Source: Metaruminococcus_A sp900762715 (lineage in GTDB: Bacteria; Bacillota; Clostridia; Oscillospirales; Ruminococcaceae). Taken from it: a stretch of 13,700 bases of DNA. Position 1 is the stretch's first letter. Each line of letters begins with the position of its first letter. Below are positions 6,131 through 12,832 of the stretch, piece by piece. Both the position numbers and the translations under genes were made by a program. The notes under the pieces were generated by a model, which was given only the letters and a program-made list of their open reading frames with translations, did no database searches and had not been told where the DNA came from. The stretch lies in assembly GCA_048204295.1 (NCBI GenBank), contig DBFBLF010000044.1, positions 1-13,700 on the forward strand, read 5' to 3'.

Positions 6131-6171
6131 CAAAAGGCAGGACGTCCCGGCGCGGGCGCATCCTGCCTTTT
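6131..6171 (-). terminator. Terminator-like hairpin between the sulfatase and leader ORF/FUSC
   Basis: AAAAGGCAGGA/TCCTGCCTTTT (arms 6161-6171 and 6132-6142) make an 11-pair stem with an 18-base GC-rich loop, 18 bp after the sulfatase stop. T4 closes the stem on either strand. No promoter is visible between it and the leader ORF, so FUSC expression may depend on read-through. Confidence 0.65.
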
Positions 6172-6189
6172 ATCATGTTGCTCTCAAAT

Positions 6190-7542
6190 TTAAGAATTAC
6201 TCTGCTTGAGCGGGTTGTCCGGGTCACTGATGACGCGCGGGTTTACCGCAAAGGTCTTCTCTTTGAGAATCGCAGTCAGCTCCCGTATAACATCCGCGTA
6301 CTCCGGCAGCCCCTTGAGGTCGCTCATCTCATACTGATCCTGCTCCATGTCGTAGAGCGCGAGCGGACTGTAATCATCCAGGGTGCAGACCAGCTTATAT
6401 TTTGGGGTGCGGATCATCCGCCAGGACCCATCCAGCGCATATTCCGAAATAATGTAATCCTGAACCTTGCTTTCTTCCCCCTTGAGATATTTCAAAAGGC
6501 TGCACCCGTCAAGCCCCTCATGGCGTTTTATACCGGCGGCCTCCAGCAGGGTCGGGTAAATATCGACTGCGGAAACGAGCGCATCGCTCACAACGCCTTT
6601 CCTACCGCCGGGACAGCGGACGACAAAGGGCACCCCGGCCGATTTTTCATACGGATACCCTTTGTTTTTCAAGCCGTGGCTCCCCTGCATATCCCCATGG
6701 TCAGAGGTATAAATAATCAGCGTATCGTCATAAACGCCGAGCTCTTTCAGGGTGTCAATAATCCGCCCTACTCCGGCGTCAACCTGGGTGCAGAGCGCGG
6801 CATAAAGGCGTTTATATTCCGCCATATTTCCGCCGTACCGCCGGTAATCCGGGCAGTTTTCAAACGGGCGGGGGCTGCGGGGACTGAAGGTAGGGGTATA
6901 AGGGTCTATTTCTTTATAGTCCGGCGTTTTGTCAAACTCCACGCCCTCATATAAAGCGGCGTATTCCGGCGACGGCTGCTCCGGGTAATGCGGCGCCTGG
7001 TAGCCCACCACCGCAAAAAAGGGCCGATTTTCCCGGCACATCAGGCGCAGTTTTTCCACCGCAAGGTCAGTGGTCACCTCAGTTCGGTGCTTCTTGTAGG
7101 AATGGCGCACATTCTGTTCGTCGTAAAAGAAGACGTCGTTGTTATAAGGCGGATTCGGGTCAAAGCCGTTATAACACTGGTAGCCCACAAAATGCTCAAA
7201 GCCGCCCCGCTGCCCTTCTGGAATACTGTTGTCCCCCTCCGAACCCAGGTGCCATTTACCAACAAAACAGGTCTGATACCCGCCGCCGCGCAGGGCCTGC
7301 GCCAGCGGAAGAACATCTTCCGGCAAAGGGTCGCCGTTGTGGGTAATCCCGCTCCGGCTGGTAAACTGGCCGGTCATCAGGCAGCCGCGGTAAGGCCCGC
7401 AGACTGGGTTGTTGGAATAGCCGTTCTGGAACAGAACACCTTCGTCACAGAGCCTGTCCAAGTTAGGCGTGATGAATTTTTCGTCCCGTTTTCCCAGGGC
7501 ATATTTGTGCTGCTGGTCAGAAAAAATAACAAGGATATTCAA
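6190..7542 (-). CDS. Formylglycine-type sulfatase, cytoplasmic
   Basis: 450 aa, alkaline-phosphatase superfamily sulfatase, which hydrolyses sulfate esters. Visible features: the metal-site start NILVIFSDQQ (D9, Q10), the FGly signature C48-G-P-Y-R52 followed by MTG (Cys type, needing oxidation to formylglycine), K96 and H98 in VGKWHLG, and D281-H282 in TSDHGD. The protein begins directly with the first beta strand, so there is no signal peptide and it should act on an imported or cytoplasmic substrate. It could alternatively be a phosphonate monoester hydrolase-like relative. No formylglycine-generating enzyme or anSME is in the window. The start is TTG 7542 with GAGGGGGG six bases upstream; an in-frame TGA just upstream leaves no other nearby start. 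It sits upstream of the leader ORF and FUSC gene. Confidence 0.9.
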   Translation of the reverse strand: MNILVIFSDQQHKYALGKRDEKFITPNLDRLCDEGVLFQNGYSNNPVCGPYRGCLMTGQFTSRSGITHNGDPLPEDVLPLAQALRGGGYQTCFVGKWHLGSEGDNSIPEGQRGGFEHFVGYQCYNGFDPNPPYNNDVFFYDEQNVRHSYKKHRTEVTTDLAVEKLRLMCRENRPFFAVVGYQAPHYPEQPSPEYAALYEGVEFDKTPDYKEIDPYTPTFSPRSPRPFENCPDYRRYGGNMAEYKRLYAALCTQVDAGVGRIIDTLKELGVYDDTLIIYTSDHGDMQGSHGLKNKGYPYEKSAGVPFVVRCPGGRKGVVSDALVSAVDIYPTLLEAAGIKRHEGLDGCSLLKYLKGEESKVQDYIISEYALDGSWRMIRTPKYKLVCTLDDYSPLALYDMEQDQYEMSDLKGLPEYADVIRELTAILKEKTFAVNPRVISDPDNPLKQSNS

Positions 7543-7757
7543 GGTTTGCCCCCCTCAGCTATGTTGTAATTTAACTTCAAAAACAGTCCACAGGGCTATT
7601 TTTAAACGGCTTTTTACGCAGCAATACAAAATAAAAACATTACGCACCAATTACAGTTAACGGTATTTCGGCGGCTTTGGCGCTTCTGGTAGACCTTTTC
7701 AATGATTTTCGGTTATACGAGCGCAAAGCGCCTTTCCACATATACCAAAAGGAGCCG
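7543..7757. other. Gene-free stretch upstream of the sulfatase
   Basis: 215 bp with no supported gene. It contains the sulfatase ribosome binding site (GAGGGGGG at 7556-7549), the terminator of the upstream sugar-transferase gene, and a small palindrome, GCGC-AAA-GCGC, near 7722-7732. No promoter with both boxes could be chosen with confidence. Confidence 0.4.
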
Positions 7758-7772
7758 TCAAGGCTCCTTTTT
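7747..7772. terminator. Terminator overlapping the sugar-transferase stop codon
   Basis: AAAAGGAGCC (7747-7756), loop GTCAA, GGCTCCTTTT (7762-7771) make a ten-pair stem. It carries T4 on the minus strand and T5 on the plus strand. The TGA stop of the minus-strand gene (7760-7758) lies in the loop. Confidence 0.75.
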
Positions 7773-9119
7773 GATCTCCTCCGCTTCAGCAGAGACCACG
7801 CCCTCCGTGCTGTCTGACTTGAAGAAGACCTTGAAAGTTTGAAAAATCAGCTTCAAATCAAGCCAGATGGAGTAATTTTCAATGTATTCCAAATCCATCA
7901 TCAGCTTGTCAAGGGGGGTTGTGTTGTATTTCCCCATAATCTGGGCAAGCCCCGTAAGCCCCGCCTTAACCTTGAGCCGGTAGCGGAACTCAGGGTATTG
8001 TTTCTCAAACTCGCGGATGAGCTCCTCCCGTTCAGGCCGCGGACCGACAACGCTCATCTCCCCGTGAAGGATATTGAGCAGCTGCGGCAGCTCGTCCAGC
8101 CGGAGTTTTCGCAGCACCTTCCCCACCGGGGTGATGCGGTCATCATCCTTCGCAGCCCAAACAGAGCCGCTTTTTTTCTCCGCGTCCACAATCATGGTGC
8201 GAAATTTAAGGACGGAAAATTCTCTGCCGTTTTCTGTTACACGTTTTTGCTTGTAAAAAACCGGGCCGCCGTCACAGAGCTTAACCGCCAGCGCGCAGAC
8301 AGCCATAAAGGGGCTTGCCAGGATGACTCCGACAAGCGAGATAAAGAGGTCAAGTATCCGCTTTACAATTCTCTGTTCGGTGGAAAGCGCCGAAACGTAA
8401 GAAGCATAAACCGTCTTATCATCTACAACAACGGTTTTACTGTTTTTCATGATGACATCTGAAAGGCGCGGGACAACATAAACGTTCTTGGTGTATTTAT
8501 AGCAAAATTCCACCGTTTCTGAAAGAATACCCGCGGGAAGCCCCATCAGAAAGACCGTTTTATAAGGGTAAAGCCGTTTATAAAGGTTTTCAGTCTCATA
8601 GGACAGGGAAAAATCCACGTCCCACTGCTTACGGTACCGCCTCACCTTGGAGAGAAATTCCCGCGCGGCGTCTTCATCAGCATACACAAGGATACTCTTC
8701 TCCGGGTCGTGCAGCTTGAAAAAAAGCCAGTTCCCAAAGTAGGTGCCGACGATCACCAGCAACAGTTGAATGAAAAAGACGATGAAAAGCATATAGAAGT
8801 CAAAAATAATTTTAAATTCGCTCATGACAACGAGTTCTACAAAGGCCACGATGTCGGTAAAAAACGAGGCGAGCGCCACTGAAGCGATAATGTCCTTGCT
8901 CTTTTTGATTCCCAGCGGGATTCCGCCGTAAATCCGCAGAAACAACAGGGCAGCAAGCAGGTAGGTGGTCAACGTGATAAACATGGTACGACTGGGCCGC
9001 AGCAGCTGCGGCGCCACCATGGAGAACAGCCCGTAAAAGGTGGCAAAGAGGATTAAGAACAAGCCGGCTTTTACCACAAAGATGACGGACTTTTCAAACA
9101 TTCTTAAAAACTTTATCAT
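7758..9119 (-). CDS. Polyprenyl glycosylphosphotransferase (exopolysaccharide sugar transferase)
   Basis: 453 aa. This family moves a sugar-1-phosphate from a nucleotide sugar to undecaprenyl phosphate, the first step of surface polysaccharide repeat-unit assembly, at the inner face of the membrane. Four to five N-terminal membrane segments (to about residue 135) are followed by a soluble linker domain. The catalytic bacterial sugar transferase domain begins near residue 253 (KRILDLFISLVGV, a membrane-associated helix). It contains GPVFYKQKRV, KFRTM (305-309), LRKLRLDELPQL, GEMSVVGPRPER and KAGLTGLAQI. The start is ATG 9119 with GGAGG at 9128-9132; ATG 9134 overlaps the ribosome binding site and was rejected. 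It has its own strong promoter (9194-9222), although the YfhO gene ends just upstream. The sugar specificity is unknown. Confidence 0.93.
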   Translation of the reverse strand: MIKFLRMFEKSVIFVVKAGLFLILFATFYGLFSMVAPQLLRPSRTMFITLTTYLLAALLFLRIYGGIPLGIKKSKDIIASVALASFFTDIVAFVELVVMSEFKIIFDFYMLFIVFFIQLLLVIVGTYFGNWLFFKLHDPEKSILVYADEDAAREFLSKVRRYRKQWDVDFSLSYETENLYKRLYPYKTVFLMGLPAGILSETVEFCYKYTKNVYVVPRLSDVIMKNSKTVVVDDKTVYASYVSALSTEQRIVKRILDLFISLVGVILASPFMAVCALAVKLCDGGPVFYKQKRVTENGREFSVLKFRTMIVDAEKKSGSVWAAKDDDRITPVGKVLRKLRLDELPQLLNILHGEMSVVGPRPEREELIREFEKQYPEFRYRLKVKAGLTGLAQIMGKYNTTPLDKLMMDLEYIENYSIWLDLKLIFQTFKVFFKSDSTEGVVSAEAEEIKKEP

Positions 9120-9193
9120 TTGAACATCCTCCATCCTTTTACCTGGTCAGCCGGCAAGCGGGCAGCATTCCCCGTCCGGTCTGCAACGGTGAT

Positions 9194-9222
9194 AGTATAG
9201 CACAAAAACAGCGAAACTTCAA
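9194..9222 (-). promoter_or_regulatory. Promoter of the sugar-transferase gene
   Basis: Minus strand: TTGAAG (9222-9217), a 17-base spacer, then TATACT (9199-9194) with TGC in front (extended -10). Transcription would start near 9187 and leave a leader of about 68 bases. The -35 begins only 9 bp after the YfhO stop. Confidence 0.75.
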
Positions 9223-9231
9223 CCAAAGAGG

Positions 9232-11691
9232 CTATTCCTCCCCCGCCTCTTCCTTCGTTCCACCCGGAACAGGGGATTGCGCAGAAATATAGCGCTGGTA
9301 GGCCTCGGCGGCCTTTACCGGTTCACTGTCCTCAACAAACAGGCGGTGCTTATGCGAGCGCACCCGGTTTTCCGGATGTTTTTTCCGGTACTGCCAGACA
9401 GCAAGACAGTAACCCAGCAGGAAAATCCCGGCGCCGAGGCTGATGAGAATCCCCACAGAGAGGCCAGGCGTGCGGTATTCAAACCGGATGGTATTTTCCC
9501 CCGCCGGAGCGCGCACCGCCATGAAACCGACACTCACTTGCTCCACTTCAGCCGGTTCACCGTTGACAGTCGCCGTCCAGCCGCTTTCATACGGGACGCT
9601 GTAGAAAACAAGGTTTTCCTGTTCCAACGTTATTTTTGAGGTAAAGCCTGAATTGTCATACGTAAACGAGCTCCCGCTGTTTTCACGCAAAACGGCACAG
9701 TCCTTCCGCATTTCCTCATTGGTGACCAGCGGCATTTCATCCTGCGGAAGTTCCTTTAGCAAGCCGCCATACTTTGCAATCTGTTCATCACTGAGCAGAA
9801 CAGCCTTGAGTAAAAGACGATCCCGCATGGTCTCAGGGTAATCCTCAAAGGTTTTTTGGGTGATATAGTAAGGATAGGCAAATCCCATAGGGATATAATC
9901 CTCATTTTCGTAAATATCGAACTCATTTTGATTCCCGGTCAGGTTGTAGTTCGGCAGGTCAGGCGCGGTGACTTTTTCCGACGCAAAGATGTACTTTACA
10001 GAAAAGAGAGCCCGCAGCGCAAGCCGGGAAATATCGGCACGGGAGGCCACGCCCCGGTCAAGCCCCATTGCCTGATAAAAATTGATGATCGAAGCGGGGA
10101 CAATACTGTGGAAGGTGCGCATGCTGGGCATGTTCCAGAACATGCCGTAGTTATCCAGCCCCTCGTAAATATCGATCCGGTAAAAACCTGTTTCTTCCAC
10201 CGGCATGGTGATATTTTCCTTGCCATTCAGCCCCAGGTCTACAATGTTATGCACCTCTTCCTGATTCCCCTTCCCCAGCCCCAGAAGGAGGGCTGAGTAG
10301 ACGACAGACATCACCGAGACAGCGACCAGGAGCTTTGACCCATACCCGTGATCCTTTCGAAAGAGTTTCCAGATTAACCACGCTACAAAAATACCGGCGA
10401 ACGCAAAAAGAACGTAAGCCCAGAATCGCTCCGGGTAAGCAGGCATCTGGAAAAAGACCAGTTCGCCGTCTTCCAACTTGGGGAGAACACCGATCATGGT
10501 AAAGGAGAGCATAAAGACTACCGTTACCCGGACGCCATAGCCGTAGTTAAGGTTTGTGTCCTCAAGCGCCAGGGCACTTGCAAGCGCCATAATCAAAATC
10601 GGCATAAAAAACCAACGGGCATAGTACTGGGAATTGAAGAGCTGAAACATGCTGTTGAGAACAGGGACAAACGCCATCACCGCGCAGGACGCGAGGAGGA
10701 GCTTAATCCAGCGGGCCTTTTTGCTTCGAAAATAAGCAATGACCGCCGACAGGCTGAACAGGGGCAGATAGGCCGAAACCGAAGCCCACTTTGAGGCGGA
10801 ATCCGGAAAAAAGTTGGGACGTGCGGGCATGTCCGGCGGGAAGAAAAAGCTTTCAAGAATCAGGCCGTACCGCTGCACCCGGTCGTATAAAATCAAGTTA
10901 AAGCCGCTCAGGTGCTCGCTGATCCTGTAATTCCCCATCAGCGCCAGCACTGACGGCAGCAGGATAAACATGGAGCCCAGAAAACCGAGAACGGCTTCCA
11001 TCCCCAGCAGGAAAAAATTTTTGACCGTCACCCCGCGGCGGAATTCCGGCGAGGTCAGACGAATGAGAAAATAGAGGACGGTGAAGATGACCTCCGCAAC
11101 GAAGAAATAATAATTGACAACCGCACAGAGGCAGACCGTCAGCGCAAAAACGCAGCGCCGCCGGTTGATTACAAATTCTTCCAACGCAATCAGCAAAAGC
11201 GGGAAAAAGACCGCTACTTCAAGGAAATGGTTAAAGAAAATATTGTAGATGTTAAAACCCGAAAACGCATACAGCAACCCACCGATCATGGCAAACTGCG
11301 CCGTTTTGGTAAAACGCCGGATGAAAGCATAACCGGTAACCGCTGAACAGGCGAGCTTGAGGATCATCAGCGGAGCCATCAGGTAGGGTACAAATTCGGT
11401 CGGGAACGGGATGGTCAGCCAGAAGAACGGGTTGCCCAGCAGATAAAAGGAATAGGAACCGATGAAGTTCGCCCCCAGATCCGTCATCCAGTTCCAGCCC
11501 AGGTTGCCGCTTCTGACAGCTTCATGCGCCAGTTTGTAAAAGGGTATCTGCTGGACGTTAAAGTCCCCATAATAAATAAAAAGCCCCTGGTCCATAATGA
11601 TATACGGCAGGAAGAAAAGGGTGGCAATCAGGGTGGCGATGCCAAAAACCTTCCAGTAATTCTTCACCTCTGAACAGGCTTGTCTTTTCAC
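9232..11691 (-). CDS. YfhO-family polytopic membrane glycosyltransferase
   Basis: 819 aa. A first membrane helix (about 13-33) leads into a conserved extracytoplasmic loop with GDFNVQQIPFY (D43, the expected GT-C acidic residue) and DLGANFIGSYSFYLLGNPF. There are roughly ten further membrane helices up to about residue 480. A large extracytoplasmic domain follows, then a last helix (about 745-766) and a 47-residue charged cytoplasmic tail. YfhO proteins (PF09586) decorate envelope polymers such as lipoteichoic acid with sugars from a lipid carrier in other Firmicutes; the acceptor here is unknown. The start is GTG 11691, with GGGAGGAG at 11704-11697, five bases away; ATG 11706 precedes that site and was rejected. 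The gene precedes the polyprenyl sugar transferase, consistent with surface glycan work. Confidence 0.9.
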   Translation of the reverse strand: MKRQACSEVKNYWKVFGIATLIATLFFLPYIIMDQGLFIYYGDFNVQQIPFYKLAHEAVRSGNLGWNWMTDLGANFIGSYSFYLLGNPFFWLTIPFPTEFVPYLMAPLMILKLACSAVTGYAFIRRFTKTAQFAMIGGLLYAFSGFNIYNIFFNHFLEVAVFFPLLLIALEEFVINRRRCVFALTVCLCAVVNYYFFVAEVIFTVLYFLIRLTSPEFRRGVTVKNFFLLGMEAVLGFLGSMFILLPSVLALMGNYRISEHLSGFNLILYDRVQRYGLILESFFFPPDMPARPNFFPDSASKWASVSAYLPLFSLSAVIAYFRSKKARWIKLLLASCAVMAFVPVLNSMFQLFNSQYYARWFFMPILIMALASALALEDTNLNYGYGVRVTVVFMLSFTMIGVLPKLEDGELVFFQMPAYPERFWAYVLFAFAGIFVAWLIWKLFRKDHGYGSKLLVAVSVMSVVYSALLLGLGKGNQEEVHNIVDLGLNGKENITMPVEETGFYRIDIYEGLDNYGMFWNMPSMRTFHSIVPASIINFYQAMGLDRGVASRADISRLALRALFSVKYIFASEKVTAPDLPNYNLTGNQNEFDIYENEDYIPMGFAYPYYITQKTFEDYPETMRDRLLLKAVLLSDEQIAKYGGLLKELPQDEMPLVTNEEMRKDCAVLRENSGSSFTYDNSGFTSKITLEQENLVFYSVPYESGWTATVNGEPAEVEQVSVGFMAVRAPAGENTIRFEYRTPGLSVGILISLGAGIFLLGYCLAVWQYRKKHPENRVRSHKHRLFVEDSEPVKAAEAYQRYISAQSPVPGGTKEEAGEE

Positions 11692-11766
11692 GAATGCTCC
11701 TCCCATTCTTCTGAAACTCTAAACAATACCCCCCGCGGGGTTCCGACAGATCGGCATATCATATTT

Positions 11767-11794
11767 TTTATAGCAAGCTACCGGCAGGCAGCAA
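11767..11794 (-). promoter_or_regulatory. Possible promoter of the YfhO gene
   Basis: Minus strand: TTGCTG (11794-11789), a 16-base spacer, then TATAAA (11772-11767) preceded by TGC (extended -10). The -35 is poor. It falls inside the degenerate first unit of the tandem repeat. Confidence 0.4.
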
Positions 11795-11997
11795 GGTTCC
11801 GGGGTACCCGTTTGCAAACTTTGTTTGCGCCGATGGGGCGGGTTCTTATTGCGAACAACGTGAGCAACAAGCCTCTCTCAGGCACCGGAAGCTTTGCTTC
11901 CGTATGCGGCACGAGGTTCTTATTACGAACGAAGTGAGTAACAAGGTTCTCTCAGGCACCGGAAGCTTTGCTTCCGAACGTGCCGTGAGGTTCTTAT
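11767..11997. repeat. 74-bp tandem repeat with hairpins
   Basis: Two full units, 11841-11914 and 11915-11988, agree at 62 of 74 positions. Both start GGTTCTTATT, and a third unit begins at 11989 but breaks off after nine bases. A degenerate earlier unit at about 11767-11840 keeps AAGGTTC and a hairpin. Each full unit has hairpin 1, TTGC.../...GCAA (11849-11867) or TTAC/GTAA (11923-11941), and hairpin 2, CGGAAGC-TTT-GCTTCCG (11886-11902 and 11960-11976). In the degenerate unit hairpin 2 is GCAAAC-TTT-GTTTGC (11814-11828). The short ORFs crossing this region have no supported coding signal. Confidence 0.85.
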
Positions 11998-12018
11998 CAC
12001 ACAAAAGAAAAGCGAAAC

Positions 12019-12091
12019 TTTTCCACACCGGTAACAAAAAATGCACACTGAATATTTGCGCCACTTTGGCGCGTTTGAATACTATTTTTTA
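12019..12091 (+). repeat. Dispersed intergenic element, copy B
   Basis: Second copy of the element at 12-85. It matches throughout apart from scattered changes and small gaps in the CCACACCG region and the hairpin loop. The hairpin here is GCGCCA (12058-12063), loop CTT, TGGCGC (12067-12072). It sits between the tandem repeats and the yfbR promoter. TACTAT at 12080-12085 is shared with copy A, but yfbR has a better promoter further down. Confidence 0.75.
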
Positions 12092-12165
12092 CACTTGTCT
12101 ATTGTACCATATTTAACCACGATTTCAATGTTAATTCGTCGAAATTCAAAAACAGGGCACAAACA

Positions 12166-12194
12166 TGGACGAACGGCGTTTTTTTTGGTATAAT
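12166..12194 (+). promoter_or_regulatory. Promoter of the yfbR-fabV operon
   Basis: TGGACG (12166-12171), a 17-base spacer, then a perfect TATAAT (12189-12194) preceded by TGG (extended -10). Transcription would start near 12201, about 33 bases before the TTG start. Confidence 0.75.
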
Positions 12195-12233
12195 TATTTC
12201 ATTCACACCCGGAATCAGAAAAGGAGGGGTTGT

Positions 12234-12809
12234 TTGAGCAGCTTTTTTTCTATGATTCTCAGGATGCGCTATATCAACCGGTGGGGGTTGATGCGCAACA
12301 CCCGCAATGAATCGCTGTCTGAACACAGCCTGGATGTGGCGGTGCTGGCCCACGCGCTCTGCATCCTCCGCAACAAGCACTACGGGGGAACACTAAACCC
12401 GGAAAAGGCCGCTGTTCTAGCCTTATTCCACGATGCGAGCGAAATCATCACCGGCGATCTTCCCACCCCTGTGAAATACAACAACCCGCAGATTAACACG
12501 GCATACAAGGAGCTGGAGGGCGTTGCCAAAGACAACCTTATTTCCCTGTTGCCGGAGGACCTCCGGGATGAATACGCCGCTGTCTTTCATGAAGAGGCTG
12601 CCCCCGAATTTGCACAGGTCATAAAAGCGGCCGACAAGCTCTCGGCGCTTATCAAGTGCTTAGAGGAGGAAAAGGCCGGAAACACTGAGTTTTCAAAAGC
12701 AAAAGCTGCCCAACTGGACGCACTGCGCCGGATGGGGCTGCCTGAGGTAGACGAATTTTTGAGGGAGTACATTCCAAGCTTTGAATTGACACTGGACGAG
12801 CAGAATTAG
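12234..12809 (+). CDS. yfbR: HD-domain 5'-deoxynucleotidase (YfbR-type)
   Basis: 191 aa. It removes phosphate from deoxyribonucleoside 5'-monophosphates, a nucleotide-pool housekeeping step in the cytoplasm. It aligns by eye with E. coli YfbR along its length: SFFSMILRMRYINRWGLMRN, then SEHSLDVAVLAHAL with the first metal His, LFHDASEIITGDLPTPVKY with the HD pair, KAADKLSALIKCLEEEKAGN with the last metal Asp, and a C-terminal PSFELTLDE. The start is TTG 12234, with AAGGAGG at 12221-12227 six bases away. The in-frame ATG at 12165 was rejected because it lies at the promoter -35, upstream of the predicted transcript. fabV begins 23 bp after the stop. Confidence 0.92.
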   Translation: MSSFFSMILRMRYINRWGLMRNTRNESLSEHSLDVAVLAHALCILRNKHYGGTLNPEKAAVLALFHDASEIITGDLPTPVKYNNPQINTAYKELEGVAKDNLISLLPEDLRDEYAAVFHEEAAPEFAQVIKAADKLSALIKCLEEEKAGNTEFSKAKAAQLDALRRMGLPEVDEFLREYIPSFELTLDEQN

Positions 12810-12832
12810 CCGTCGTAACAGGAGGAAACAGA

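Noticed and set aside
6175..6954. 259-codon plus-strand frame opposite the sulfatase
   Set aside because: It is antisense to clear sulfatase catalytic motifs and has no translation signal.
11841..11997. CRISPR-like array
   Set aside because: The repeats are contiguous 74-bp units without unique spacers, and there are no cas genes.
11680..12116. Short open frames on both strands across the repeats
   Set aside because: They follow the 74-bp repeat and the dispersed element, have no ribosome binding sites, and their residues reflect repeat sequence.
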